Source: Halomonas binhaiensis (GTDB lineage: Bacteria > Pseudomonadota > Gammaproteobacteria > Pseudomonadales > Halomonadaceae). From it: 64,000 bases of DNA. The notes beneath the pieces are model-generated. The model saw only the letters and a list, made by a program, of their open reading frames with translations. It searched no databases and had not been told where the DNA came from. Numbering within the stretch: position 1 is the stretch's first letter; each line of letters starts with the position of its first letter. The DNA lies in the NCBI RefSeq assembly GCF_008329985.2, contig NZ_CP038437.2, forward strand, positions 868,001 to 932,000. The letters run 5' to 3'. This document shows positions 8,861 through 17,151 of the stretch, piece by piece. Both the position numbers and the translations under genes were made by a program.

Positions 8861-10012
8861 GTGAAATTTGGCCGAAAAATCTTGATGGTAATGTATAACT
8901 TTTTATCTGATCCTGTAAAATTCATAAGGATTTTTATTTACTTTTCATTGCTATTAAGAAGGGGAGTGGGGATGGAGAAGGTAGATACTGCTACATGTGT
9001 ACATGTGGATGTTGATATATCTGAGCAAGAGCTTTGCAAGAAAATTTCAGACTTCCCAAAACTCAATTTTGTTCATATTGATCACTCGTCATGGGGTTGT
9101 GAAGAAAATTCAAGCATTATAGATATCTCACGAGATAATTCAGAAGTCCGTTCTAAACTGATTGCTTTGGCGAATGCAGGATTCCATCTCTATGTGGTGA
9201 GAAATGGTATTTCATCTCTGGTTCATCACCGAAGAATCAGCACGCTTTGGCATCCTGCTGTAATCGGTAATGTCAAAGTGGATGAAAATAGTATTTTTTA
9301 TACTGTGCAAAAAGCCAAGGGAAATGGTGAGGCAAAATTACTGGTTGTATTTTCTTCCATCGCAGGTGAGATGTATACACCAAGTCTTATACGACATTTT
9401 GAAAAAAATTTTTCAACTATTGATAAATATATTCCTCAAAACATCAATATTCTCAGAATTGTAGATTTTGGTAGTGTTGTAGGTTCTTTTTATTTGAATT
9501 CACACGCACTTCCAAATAATGAAGAGAATATTTGGAACTGTATTAAGACATGTGCGAAAAAACTTAATGTGAAACAGGATAATATTGTTCTTTATGGTAC
9601 ATCTAAAGGAGGAACTGCAACCGTTTTTTATGCTCTGAAACACGGAGTTCGCGGAGTGGCTGTAGATCCAATCTTATCAGATGATCATTATGTGCGAGTA
9701 TATGATGATCTGCACTTCACACAAGGCACCTTTCCTGAAAGTAAGGAGAGAAAATTTTTTAATCTGTCAGAAAGAGAATTATTACCAGAATCTAAACTCT
9801 CGGTTATATGCTCGACTCGGTCTCCACAGTATCCATATATCGAAAAAATGCTTATGAAACATGAGAAAAATATTTTAATTTTAAACACAGAAAATAATGA
9901 AATACATAAGCATCCAGATGTCGCGCCTAAATCACTTCCTCACACTTTATCTCAAATTAACTTACATCTGGCAGGGCTAGATAACCCAAAAGGATATTAT
10001 ACAGTTTGGTAG
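8861..10012 (+). CDS. XcbB/CpsF-like capsular polysaccharide biosynthesis protein (alpha/beta-hydrolase fold)
   Basis: This is a protein of about 383 residues. Its C-terminal half has a nucleophile-elbow motif, YGTSKGGTAT (Ser near residue 248), followed by PILSDDHYVR, which resembles the XcbB/CpsF group found in capsule loci. The exact reaction of that group is not settled. An AGGAG at 8847-8851 abuts the ATG at 8852, too close to serve it, but lies nine bases before the GTG at 8861, so GTG is preferred; the difference is three residues. A hydrophobic segment near the N-terminus could anchor it to the membrane. The gene is AT-rich like its neighbours. Confidence 0.6.
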   Translation: MKFGRKILMVMYNFLSDPVKFIRIFIYFSLLLRRGVGMEKVDTATCVHVDVDISEQELCKKISDFPKLNFVHIDHSSWGCEENSSIIDISRDNSEVRSKLIALANAGFHLYVVRNGISSLVHHRRISTLWHPAVIGNVKVDENSIFYTVQKAKGNGEAKLLVVFSSIAGEMYTPSLIRHFEKNFSTIDKYIPQNINILRIVDFGSVVGSFYLNSHALPNNEENIWNCIKTCAKKLNVKQDNIVLYGTSKGGTATVFYALKHGVRGVAVDPILSDDHYVRVYDDLHFTQGTFPESKERKFFNLSERELLPESKLSVICSTRSPQYPYIEKMLMKHEKNILILNTENNEIHKHPDVAPKSLPHTLSQINLHLAGLDNPKGYYTVW

Positions 10013-10099
10013 TGGAAAGTTTCAAGAATTGAAGTGTGAATGGATGTGAGGGGTTTATGAATCTCTCTTTCCCTGTTTTATAGTGTGGAATGTCATATT

Positions 10100-12652
10100 A
10101 TGATAAATGCAAAAAAAATCATTGTCGCATGCGTCCGTAGATATAAGCCGATCGACGGAAAGCTGCGCCACTTTGCTCCATATGCGAAGTTATCCAGGAA
10201 ATTGCAAAAGCGCTATCAAATATTTAAGTCAGATCTAAAACCTGTACGCGCTAAAGGAGATTTAGCAAAAAAATATTATGGTGAAAACTACGAGGAAGTA
10301 TCCCTTAAAGATAATGTCATATTGTTCGAGTGTTATTGGGGGAAAAAAATATGTGGAAATCCATTGGCGATATATCGGAGATTGGTAAATAGTAATGTTG
10401 ATGATGATTACAAAATTATTTGGGTGGTAAATAACATCGATATTCCTGAAGAAGTATCAGGGAATAAGGATGTTGTTATAGTAAAACCAGGGTCAAAGGA
10501 ATACGGGCATGCATTGCTAGAAGCAACTTATCTAGTTAACAATGTGACATTTCCCACATATTTTATAAGAAGGCCTGGTCAGAGATACCTCAATACGTGG
10601 CATGGTGTCCCGGTTAAGGCTATGGGGCGCGATATGATTGCCCCAATGATATCCATGGCAAATACTCAAAGAAATTTCTTGCAATCTAATATTATTCTTG
10701 AATCAAGTGATTTTTATAGAAATAGTGTTATACGGCCTTATTATGTTGAAAGCTTGACTGAAAAAAATATCCTTAGATCAGGATCCCCTAGGGTTGATGA
10801 CATATTTACTTCATATATAAATGATGAAGATTTCCGAATCAGGTATGGAGTAAGTAAAGGACAAAAAGTAGTAATGTATGCTCCCACATGGAGGGGGAAC
10901 TCGACTAAGATTAAGTCAGTATTTAATGATCAGGCAAGCATTTATCAAACCATTGCTAATCTCCTTGGGGACGAGTATTTTGTCATTTTTTCGGCCCATC
11001 AAATGGTAAAGTCAAGAGACTTAACCGAACTGAATAATGGTGCCGTACTCTTGGAAAGCGAAAACATTAATGACGTTTTGGTTCATGTCGATGTTTTGGT
11101 AAGTGATTATTCTAGCATTATCTTTGATTTTTTCCCGGCTAACAAGGCGGTGGTCTTATATACATATGATATAGAGCAGTATCAAGAAGATCGAGGATTA
11201 TATGTTAGTCCATCTGAGCTGCCCTGTGCAGATGTTAAAACTATCGAAGACCTTGTAGCTGCTATTCGGGAAGGATCTCTTCCTTCAAGCTTTGCTACTT
11301 ATGCTTCCATGTGTGAGCGTTTTATTCCCCTTGAGAATGGTAACGCTTCAAAATCGGCTCTTACTGAGCTTTTATGCAACAGTAATGAAGATGACGTCTG
11401 TGCCAGCGGAAAGAAACGGTTATTGATTGCCCCAGGTGGGCTCATTCCCAATGGTATAACCAGCTCGTTAAAAAATCTTATTTCTAACCTAGACTATGAT
11501 AAATATGACCCCTATATCGTGATCGAAGCCTCTGTGATGGATAATGATCCTTTGCGGCGAGAGCAGTTTTCTGAGTTTGACTCACGCTGTAATTGGGTTC
11601 TACGCTGTGGGGATATGCTTCTAAACGAAAACGAGAAAAAAACATATCAAGAATTTCGTCAGGGAAGTGAATCATTTGATCCCAGCGATATTGATACTAT
11701 AAAAAGAATTTTTGAGAGAGAGAATCTTAGAGTGTTTGGAGACACCAAATTTGATGTGTCGATTGAATTTGGGGGATATGCTCCTTTTTGGACAGCATTA
11801 ATAGCGTTCTCAAATGCATCAAGGAAAATCTGCTATCAGCATAACCATCTGTGGGCTGAATATACCAACACTGATGTTTCAAGAAACCAAAAGCAGCTCT
11901 ATAGCGTTTTCTTGCTATACAGGTATTTTGATCAGATTGTTGCTGTATCAGATGAAACCAGAATGGTCAATGAAGAGCATTTGGGGACATTCTATGCAGA
12001 AGGAGTCGTTGCTCATACCGTAAATAATACAATTGATATAAATAGGTTGAAAGAAAAAGCATTAGTTCCTGTTGTATTGGCCCATCCTCCTGCTGCGCCT
12101 TTATATCAGGAGAATTCACTTTTTCGTTTTATTGCCTTAGGTCGTCTCTCTCCAGAAAAGCGATTTGACCGCATGATAGGGGCGTTGGCCAAGATAGCAA
12201 GGAAATACCCTAGTGCTATATTGATTATTTGCGGTAGTGGCCCCCTTAAAAAGAAGCTCTCTCAGCTCGCAAAACGGTTGGGAGTTTCAGAAAGAGTAAT
12301 ATTTTTGGGGCAAGTTTCAAACCCGTATCCTCTGTTGGCAAAAGCGGATGCTTGTGTCATGTCATCTGATTACGAGGGACAGCCAATGGCTCTCCTGGAA
12401 GCTCTTTGCCTCGGAACAACGTGCATTGGTACAGACATACCAGGTATTCGGTCAGTTCTGAAAGATAAACTTGGACACATTGTACCGCCGACTGTTGATG
12501 ATTTTTCCCAGGCTATGGAAGCTGCTATTTTGAAGACCCTTCCACCTTTGTCAGATATGAAAGTTGATGAGGAATATATTGAACGGACCATGAAAACTTT
12601 CTATAAAGTCGTATGTGGACAAGATAAGGCGGAAAGATTAATTGACCGATGA
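10100..12652 (+). CDS. CDP-glycerol glycerophosphotransferase (TagF-like) fused to a GT4 glycosyltransferase
   Basis: The 850-residue protein has two enzymes in one chain. Residues about 75-400 are TagF-like: TWHGVPVKAMGRDM, ILRSGSPRVD, VMYAPTWRG and VSDYSSIIFDF are the conserved blocks of CDP-glycerol:poly(glycerophosphate) transferases. Residues about 440-840 form a GT-B glycosyltransferase of family 4 type, with APGGLIPNGI, FIALGRLSPEKRFD, the GSGP segment and SDYEGQPMALLEAL. The fusion could both extend a glycerol-phosphate chain and add a sugar, which is inference. The ATG at 10100 was chosen over a GTG at 10085 because neither start has a strong ribosome site and the purine-rich GTGGAA precedes the ATG. 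Confidence 0.85.
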   Translation: MINAKKIIVACVRRYKPIDGKLRHFAPYAKLSRKLQKRYQIFKSDLKPVRAKGDLAKKYYGENYEEVSLKDNVILFECYWGKKICGNPLAIYRRLVNSNVDDDYKIIWVVNNIDIPEEVSGNKDVVIVKPGSKEYGHALLEATYLVNNVTFPTYFIRRPGQRYLNTWHGVPVKAMGRDMIAPMISMANTQRNFLQSNIILESSDFYRNSVIRPYYVESLTEKNILRSGSPRVDDIFTSYINDEDFRIRYGVSKGQKVVMYAPTWRGNSTKIKSVFNDQASIYQTIANLLGDEYFVIFSAHQMVKSRDLTELNNGAVLLESENINDVLVHVDVLVSDYSSIIFDFFPANKAVVLYTYDIEQYQEDRGLYVSPSELPCADVKTIEDLVAAIREGSLPSSFATYASMCERFIPLENGNASKSALTELLCNSNEDDVCASGKKRLLIAPGGLIPNGITSSLKNLISNLDYDKYDPYIVIEASVMDNDPLRREQFSEFDSRCNWVLRCGDMLLNENEKKTYQEFRQGSESFDPSDIDTIKRIFERENLRVFGDTKFDVSIEFGGYAPFWTALIAFSNASRKICYQHNHLWAEYTNTDVSRNQKQLYSVFLLYRYFDQIVAVSDETRMVNEEHLGTFYAEGVVAHTVNNTIDINRLKEKALVPVVLAHPPAAPLYQENSLFRFIALGRLSPEKRFDRMIGALAKIARKYPSAILIICGSGPLKKKLSQLAKRLGVSERVIFLGQVSNPYPLLAKADACVMSSDYEGQPMALLEALCLGTTCIGTDIPGIRSVLKDKLGHIVPPTVDDFSQAMEAAILKTLPPLSDMKVDEEYIERTMKTFYKVVCGQDKAERLIDR

Positions 12653-12727
12653 CGACAGGCTTCTTGGTTTTATTTTTAAAGATGTGGGGAAAATGTATAT
12701 CTTGGATAATAATGTTAGATTGTTGAT

Positions 12728-14050
12728 ATGATAAATAAATATTTATATCCGCCTTTCTCTCGTACGCCATGTTACTTGCAGTGGATAGGTATATTCGCAC
12801 TTTTTCTATACGGAGGGGGGCAATTCCTTGCTCCACCTGTGGGGGGCACGGCGGAATCGGTCACAGCCCTTTTGGGATTGGGGGCAGTACTCGTTTATGG
12901 TAAAGGGGGACGGCGATCAGAGGCGTTATGGCTGCTGCTGCTGGTGATCGCTGTTCAATGTCTGTCATGGTGGTTGGGGTATATTCATCACCCTGATTGG
13001 GTGACGAAAAACCCACAGATCGACCGTCTTGCCAAGCTTTTCATCTTCATTGGTGTGGCCTGGTGCTTGGGGGGCAGCACAAGGTTGACGTTATGGCTGT
13101 GGTTGCTGGCTGCACTTGGATATATTGCCTCAACATTTATACATGGCGGTGGATGGCACGAATGGCTTGCGGGGTTTCAGGGGCACAGGGCTGGCTTTGG
13201 TGTTCGCAATGGACAGCATGGTGCGATGCTGTTTGGTGTCTTGCTACTAGGCTCCCTTGTTTTTGCTTTAAGATTTTTGAGCCCTGGGCCATGGCGTATA
13301 TTGCGCTGTCTGTTATGGATATTGCTGGTAGCATTTGGTACAGCAGGGGTTCTGATAGGGCAGACACGAGCAGTATGGCTTGCGCTGATTCTGGCGCTGT
13401 TACTGGCTACGGGAATATGGTTTTGTTTTACCGCTAAACGGCACTCTCAACGCAGGGCATTGTTTAGACTCGCCGTATGTATAGTACTTGTTGCCATGAC
13501 TGGGCTTGCATGCATCTGGATATTCCATGATTTATTGATCGCTCGGATAACCAAAGAGTCTCAAGTCATTGCTCTGCTAGTTGAAGGGGACATTCAGAAT
13601 ATACCGTATAGCAGCATAGGGATTCGGATTCACTCGTGGGTTGCAGCTTGGCAGTGGATTCTTGAGCGTCCGATCGTCGGTTGGGGCGAAGAAGGGCGTA
13701 GTCTGGTTATTCAACATACTGACTGGATTCCAATCTCTGTAAAACAGAATTTTGGACATCTGCATAATTACTTTATCGAGATCTGGGTGGCCTATGGCCT
13801 GCTAGGCATACTGGCTATCGGAGCGCTGGCGGCCTGGGTTGGGCTGGCGACATGGCGAGCCTGGAAGTCCGGTGCAATGCCTGATGATATGGCTCTGTTT
13901 GGTGTGGCTTTCTTTATTTACTGGATGATCGTTAACCAATTCGAGTCTTATAATTCCTTTTGGACAGGAGTGTTCGTCCATAACATCATCGTTGGAGGGC
14001 TGGTGACTCACTACTGGAGACTTAACGACGGTGGGTATAAACCAGACTAG
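12728..14050 (+). CDS. O-antigen ligase/polymerase family membrane protein
   Basis: The 440-residue protein has ten or more predicted membrane spans and a large periplasmic loop in the second half, containing RPIVGWGEEG and the FGHLHNYFIE segment. The HNxxIE-like block before the last helices is typical of the Wzy_C/WaaL family. It would polymerise or ligate the island's glycan at the periplasmic face. Base composition is intermediate between the AT-rich island and the GC-rich core, so it may be at the right edge of the transferred block. It ends about 95 bp from the convergent gbcA. Confidence 0.8.
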   Translation: MINKYLYPPFSRTPCYLQWIGIFALFLYGGGQFLAPPVGGTAESVTALLGLGAVLVYGKGGRRSEALWLLLLVIAVQCLSWWLGYIHHPDWVTKNPQIDRLAKLFIFIGVAWCLGGSTRLTLWLWLLAALGYIASTFIHGGGWHEWLAGFQGHRAGFGVRNGQHGAMLFGVLLLGSLVFALRFLSPGPWRILRCLLWILLVAFGTAGVLIGQTRAVWLALILALLLATGIWFCFTAKRHSQRRALFRLAVCIVLVAMTGLACIWIFHDLLIARITKESQVIALLVEGDIQNIPYSSIGIRIHSWVAAWQWILERPIVGWGEEGRSLVIQHTDWIPISVKQNFGHLHNYFIEIWVAYGLLGILAIGALAAWVGLATWRAWKSGAMPDDMALFGVAFFIYWMIVNQFESYNSFWTGVFVHNIIVGGLVTHYWRLNDGGYKPD

Positions 14051-14145
14051 GGCATGGTGTAAATCAGCGAAGCCCCTCTCCTGTCACTTAACTATGCCAT
14101 AGAATGATTGGTGCAGTCGTGATCAGGAGGGGGCTCTTCACCGTA

Positions 14146-15429
14146 TTACGCTTCGGCCAAACGCAATGTCGGTGTCTTGGCCAGGTTGGCGCTCAGGGTT
14201 TCCCGGTACCAGTCGATGAAATCGATGACGCCGAACTCGTAGGTGGGCGAGTAGGGACCAGGCTGGTAGGCCAGGGAGTTGATGCCACGCTGGTTCTCTT
14301 CGGCGAGGCGGCGATCCTGGTCATTGGTGGCATCCCATACCCGGCGCATTTCTTCGGGATGGTAGTCGACACCTTCCACGGCATCCTTGTGCACCAGCCA
14401 CTTGGTGGTGACCATGGTGCGCTGGGGGCCCAGGGGGAGTACCCGGAACACAAGGGCGTGATCGCCCATGAAGTGATTCCAGGAGTTGGGCAGGTGAAGA
14501 ATGCGCAACGAGCCCATGTCTGGGCTGGTCAGGCGACCCATCAGCTTCTTGCAGGCCGGCTTGCCGTCCATGGTCATGGATACGATGCCGTCCAGCAGCG
14601 GGGTACGGGTCAAGCGGTTGCGCCTGCCGATACGAGTTAGCTGCCAAGGAACCTGCATGGCATCCCAGTCGTCCTGCTTGCGCTTGACCAGTTCACGATA
14701 CGCCGGGGTGGCGCGAGGGTCGTCGCTATCGTCGAATTCCTGCAACGAATTGAGCAGCTCCGGGTGAGCACCGTTACAGTGATAGCACTCGCGGTTGTTC
14801 TCGATCACCAGCTTCCAGTTGGCGTCTTCTTCGATCGAAGAACTGACAGCCACCTTGAGATTTTCCATCTCATAGGGTGCCAGATAGTGTTCGAGCGTTT
14901 CCTTGAGATCGTCGATGGGTGACGGATTCTCGGACAGGTTGATGAACAGGAAGCCACCTGCCTCGGTCAGGGCGATGGGCTTCAGGCCATGGGCACTCAG
15001 GTCGAAATTTTCGCCCATGTCAGTACCGGCAAACAGCAGGCGTCCATCAAGCTCGTAAGTCCACTGGTGATAAGGACAGACCAGCTTGGCGGCCTTACCC
15101 TTTTCGCTGAGACACAGGCGTGAACCGCGATGGCGGCAGACGTTGTGGAATGCGTGAATGGTACCGCCGTCACCACGCACGATCAGCACAGGGTTGTTGC
15201 CGATGTTCAGAGTGATGTAGTTGCCCTTGGCGGGAATTTCGCAGCTCATCCCGGCAAACAGCCACTCGCGTTCGAAAATCTCCTGCATGTCGAGTTGGAA
15301 CAGACGCTCGTCATTGTAGAAGGGTTGTGGCAATGAATAGCCTTGCGGGTGCTGGGCCAACATTTCCAGGGTAGCGCTGCGAGCGCTGTTCAGGGGATCG
15401 TCCAGAGACTGTTTCGCTAAGAGATCCAT
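14146..15429 (-). CDS. gbcA: Glycine betaine monooxygenase, Rieske oxygenase subunit
   Basis: This oxygenase component demethylates glycine betaine to dimethylglycine and formaldehyde. The 427-residue protein shows a Rieske [2Fe-2S] site (C98, H100, C118 and H121 in CRHRG and CPYHQW) and the mononuclear iron motif NNRECYHCNGAH with H217 and H222, which is standard for ring-hydroxylating-type oxygenases. Assignment to betaine and not an aromatic ring comes from its neighbours: the divergent reductase gbcB, then gbdR, glyA and the sarcosine oxidase operon. It is transcribed away from gbcB across a 265-bp shared promoter region. Confidence 0.92.
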   Translation of the reverse strand: MDLLAKQSLDDPLNSARSATLEMLAQHPQGYSLPQPFYNDERLFQLDMQEIFEREWLFAGMSCEIPAKGNYITLNIGNNPVLIVRGDGGTIHAFHNVCRHRGSRLCLSEKGKAAKLVCPYHQWTYELDGRLLFAGTDMGENFDLSAHGLKPIALTEAGGFLFINLSENPSPIDDLKETLEHYLAPYEMENLKVAVSSSIEEDANWKLVIENNRECYHCNGAHPELLNSLQEFDDSDDPRATPAYRELVKRKQDDWDAMQVPWQLTRIGRRNRLTRTPLLDGIVSMTMDGKPACKKLMGRLTSPDMGSLRILHLPNSWNHFMGDHALVFRVLPLGPQRTMVTTKWLVHKDAVEGVDYHPEEMRRVWDATNDQDRRLAEENQRGINSLAYQPGPYSPTYEFGVIDFIDWYRETLSANLAKTPTLRLAEA

Positions 15430-15694
15430 CGTTCCACATCCTCATCATGGTGCAGGCCACGGGCCCTCATGATGGGACCCTTTTATGGGGTGGAGTGTGG
15501 GGCAGGGTGCCAGGTGGCAGATATCCAACGACGACACTGGATGATGCCATTGCGACCTGTATTAACGAATTTCTGGCCTATGAGGTGTTCCTGGGTACGA
15601 AGATGTCGCGATTAGGAAAGTAGTCGCATGGATAGGGTGGGCAGAATGCCGGCAAACAACACCCTCCTGATGATCATCAACGAGCGATACCACC

Positions 15695-16801
15695 ATGTCC
15701 ATGAACTTTTCCAATCCGGTGACGACTCAGACCTGGACCAACGGCCGGCACTTGGTGCGCTGCGTCAAGGTGATTCAGGAAACCTGGGATGTCAGAACCT
15801 TCTGCTTCATGGCCGAACAGCCGGTGCTGTACTTCTTCAAGCCTGGTCAGTTCGTGACCCTGGAGCTGGATATCAATGGCGAGCAGGTCATGCGCTCCTA
15901 CACGATTTCCAGCTCACCTTCGATTCCCTACAGCTTTTCCATCACAGTCAAGCGAGTGCCCGGCGGCAAGGTGTCCAACTGGCTGCATGATAATCTCAGT
16001 GTCGGCGATGAGCTGGCGGTGCATGGTCCGGTCGGCAACTTCAACGCCATCGATTTTCCGGCAGACAAGATCCTGATGCTTTCCGGTGGTGTGGGTGTCA
16101 CGCCACTGATGTCGATGACGCGCTGGTTCTTCGACACTAATGCGGCCGTGGACCTGGAATTTGTCCATAGTGCGCGTACTCCGCGGGACATCATCTATCA
16201 CCGCGAGCTAGAGCATATCTTCTCGCGTATCGACGATTTCCGTCTGCATATCATCTGCGAGAGAGACAAGGAGCTGAATCAGGCTTGGGCCGGTTTCCGC
16301 GGCTATCTCTCCGATGCCATGCTGGAAATGATGGTACCGGATTTCATGGACCGTGAAATCTTCTGCTGTGGCCCGACACCCTACATGGAGGCGATCAAGA
16401 GAATCCTGCGCGAGCGTGGCTTCGACATGGATCGTTACCACGAAGAGTCCTTCGGTGCCACGCCCAGCGATGTTCAGGAAGAAGCCCTCGAACTGGCCGA
16501 GCAAGCCGAAGCAGAGGCCGAGGAAATCGATGCTTCCGAGCTGATCCGTGTGGAGTTCACCGGTGCCGGCAAGAGCGTTCAGATTCAACCGGGCGAAACG
16601 GTGCACGCCGCTGCGGCCAAGCTGGGCCTGCATATTCCCAAGGCCTGCGGTATGGGAATCTGTGGTACCTGCCGCGTGTCGCTGACTTCGGGCAATGTCG
16701 AGATGGATCACAACGGTGGCATCACCGAGGAAGACATCGAAGAAGGTTACATCCTGTCGTGCTGCAGCCGACCTGTCGGGGATGTCGAAGTCGATTTCTG
16801 A
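15695..16801 (+). CDS. gbcB: Glycine betaine monooxygenase, reductase subunit
   Basis: The reductase feeds electrons from NAD(P)H to GbcA. The 368-residue protein starts with an FAD domain (RSYT at 67-70, the RxYS-like flavin motif), continues with an NAD domain (LSGGVGVTPLMSM and FCCGPTPYM) and ends with a plant-type [2Fe-2S] ferredoxin domain whose ligands are C318, C323, C326 and C356 or C357. The order FAD-NAD-ferredoxin, with the cluster at the C-terminus, fits GbcB. A second ATG follows two codons later; neither has a strong ribosome site. Confidence 0.92.
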   Translation: MSMNFSNPVTTQTWTNGRHLVRCVKVIQETWDVRTFCFMAEQPVLYFFKPGQFVTLELDINGEQVMRSYTISSSPSIPYSFSITVKRVPGGKVSNWLHDNLSVGDELAVHGPVGNFNAIDFPADKILMLSGGVGVTPLMSMTRWFFDTNAAVDLEFVHSARTPRDIIYHRELEHIFSRIDDFRLHIICERDKELNQAWAGFRGYLSDAMLEMMVPDFMDREIFCCGPTPYMEAIKRILRERGFDMDRYHEESFGATPSDVQEEALELAEQAEAEAEEIDASELIRVEFTGAGKSVQIQPGETVHAAAAKLGLHIPKACGMGICGTCRVSLTSGNVEMDHNGGITEEDIEEGYILSCCSRPVGDVEVDF

Positions 16802-16859
16802 TCAGACAGTGGACTTCGAGCTTCGAGTTGTGAAGGCAGGATCCTAGGGGAGTAATGCT

Positions 16860-17135
16860 GCTCGTCGCTCGTCGCTCGTCGCTCGTCGCTCGTCGCTCGT
16901 CGCTCGTCGCTCGTCGCTCGTCGCTCGTCGCTCGTCGCTCGTCGCTCGTCGCTCGTCGCTCGTCGCTCGTCGCTCGTCGCTCGTCGCTCGTCGCTCGTCG
17001 CTCGTCGCTCGTCGCTCGTCGCTCGTCGCTCGTCGCTCGTCGCTCGTCGCTCGTCGCTCGTCGCTCGTCGCTCGTCGCTCGTCGCTCGTCGCTCGTCGCT
17101 CGTCGCTCGTCGCTCGTCGCTCGTCGCTCGTCGCT
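16860..17135 (+). repeat. 39-unit 7-bp tandem repeat array (GCTCGTC) upstream of gbdR
   Basis: Thirty-nine identical copies of GCTCGTC occupy 16860-17132 (273 bp), with a partial unit to 17135. The array ends 16 bp before the gbdR start codon and only 5 bp before its ribosome site. Since 7 is not a multiple of 3, every frame reads the same seven-residue cycle on each strand and none has a stop. Two related units in opposite orientation (TTCGAGC type) lie just upstream near 16816-16829. Confidence 0.97.
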
Positions 17136-17151
17136 TTCAGGGAGATACGCT

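Noticed and set aside
14071..14135. Terminator between the O-antigen ligase and gbcA
   Set aside because: The arms near 14071 and 14124 need a bulge and a 40-base loop, too weak to claim.
16860..17135. CRISPR array
   Set aside because: Units are 7 bp without spacers, and no cas gene is present.
16855..17151. N-terminal extension of the gbdR product with a VARRSSL repeat
   Set aside because: The frame is open only because a 7-bp repeat has no stop in any frame. A good ribosome site precedes the ATG at 17152.
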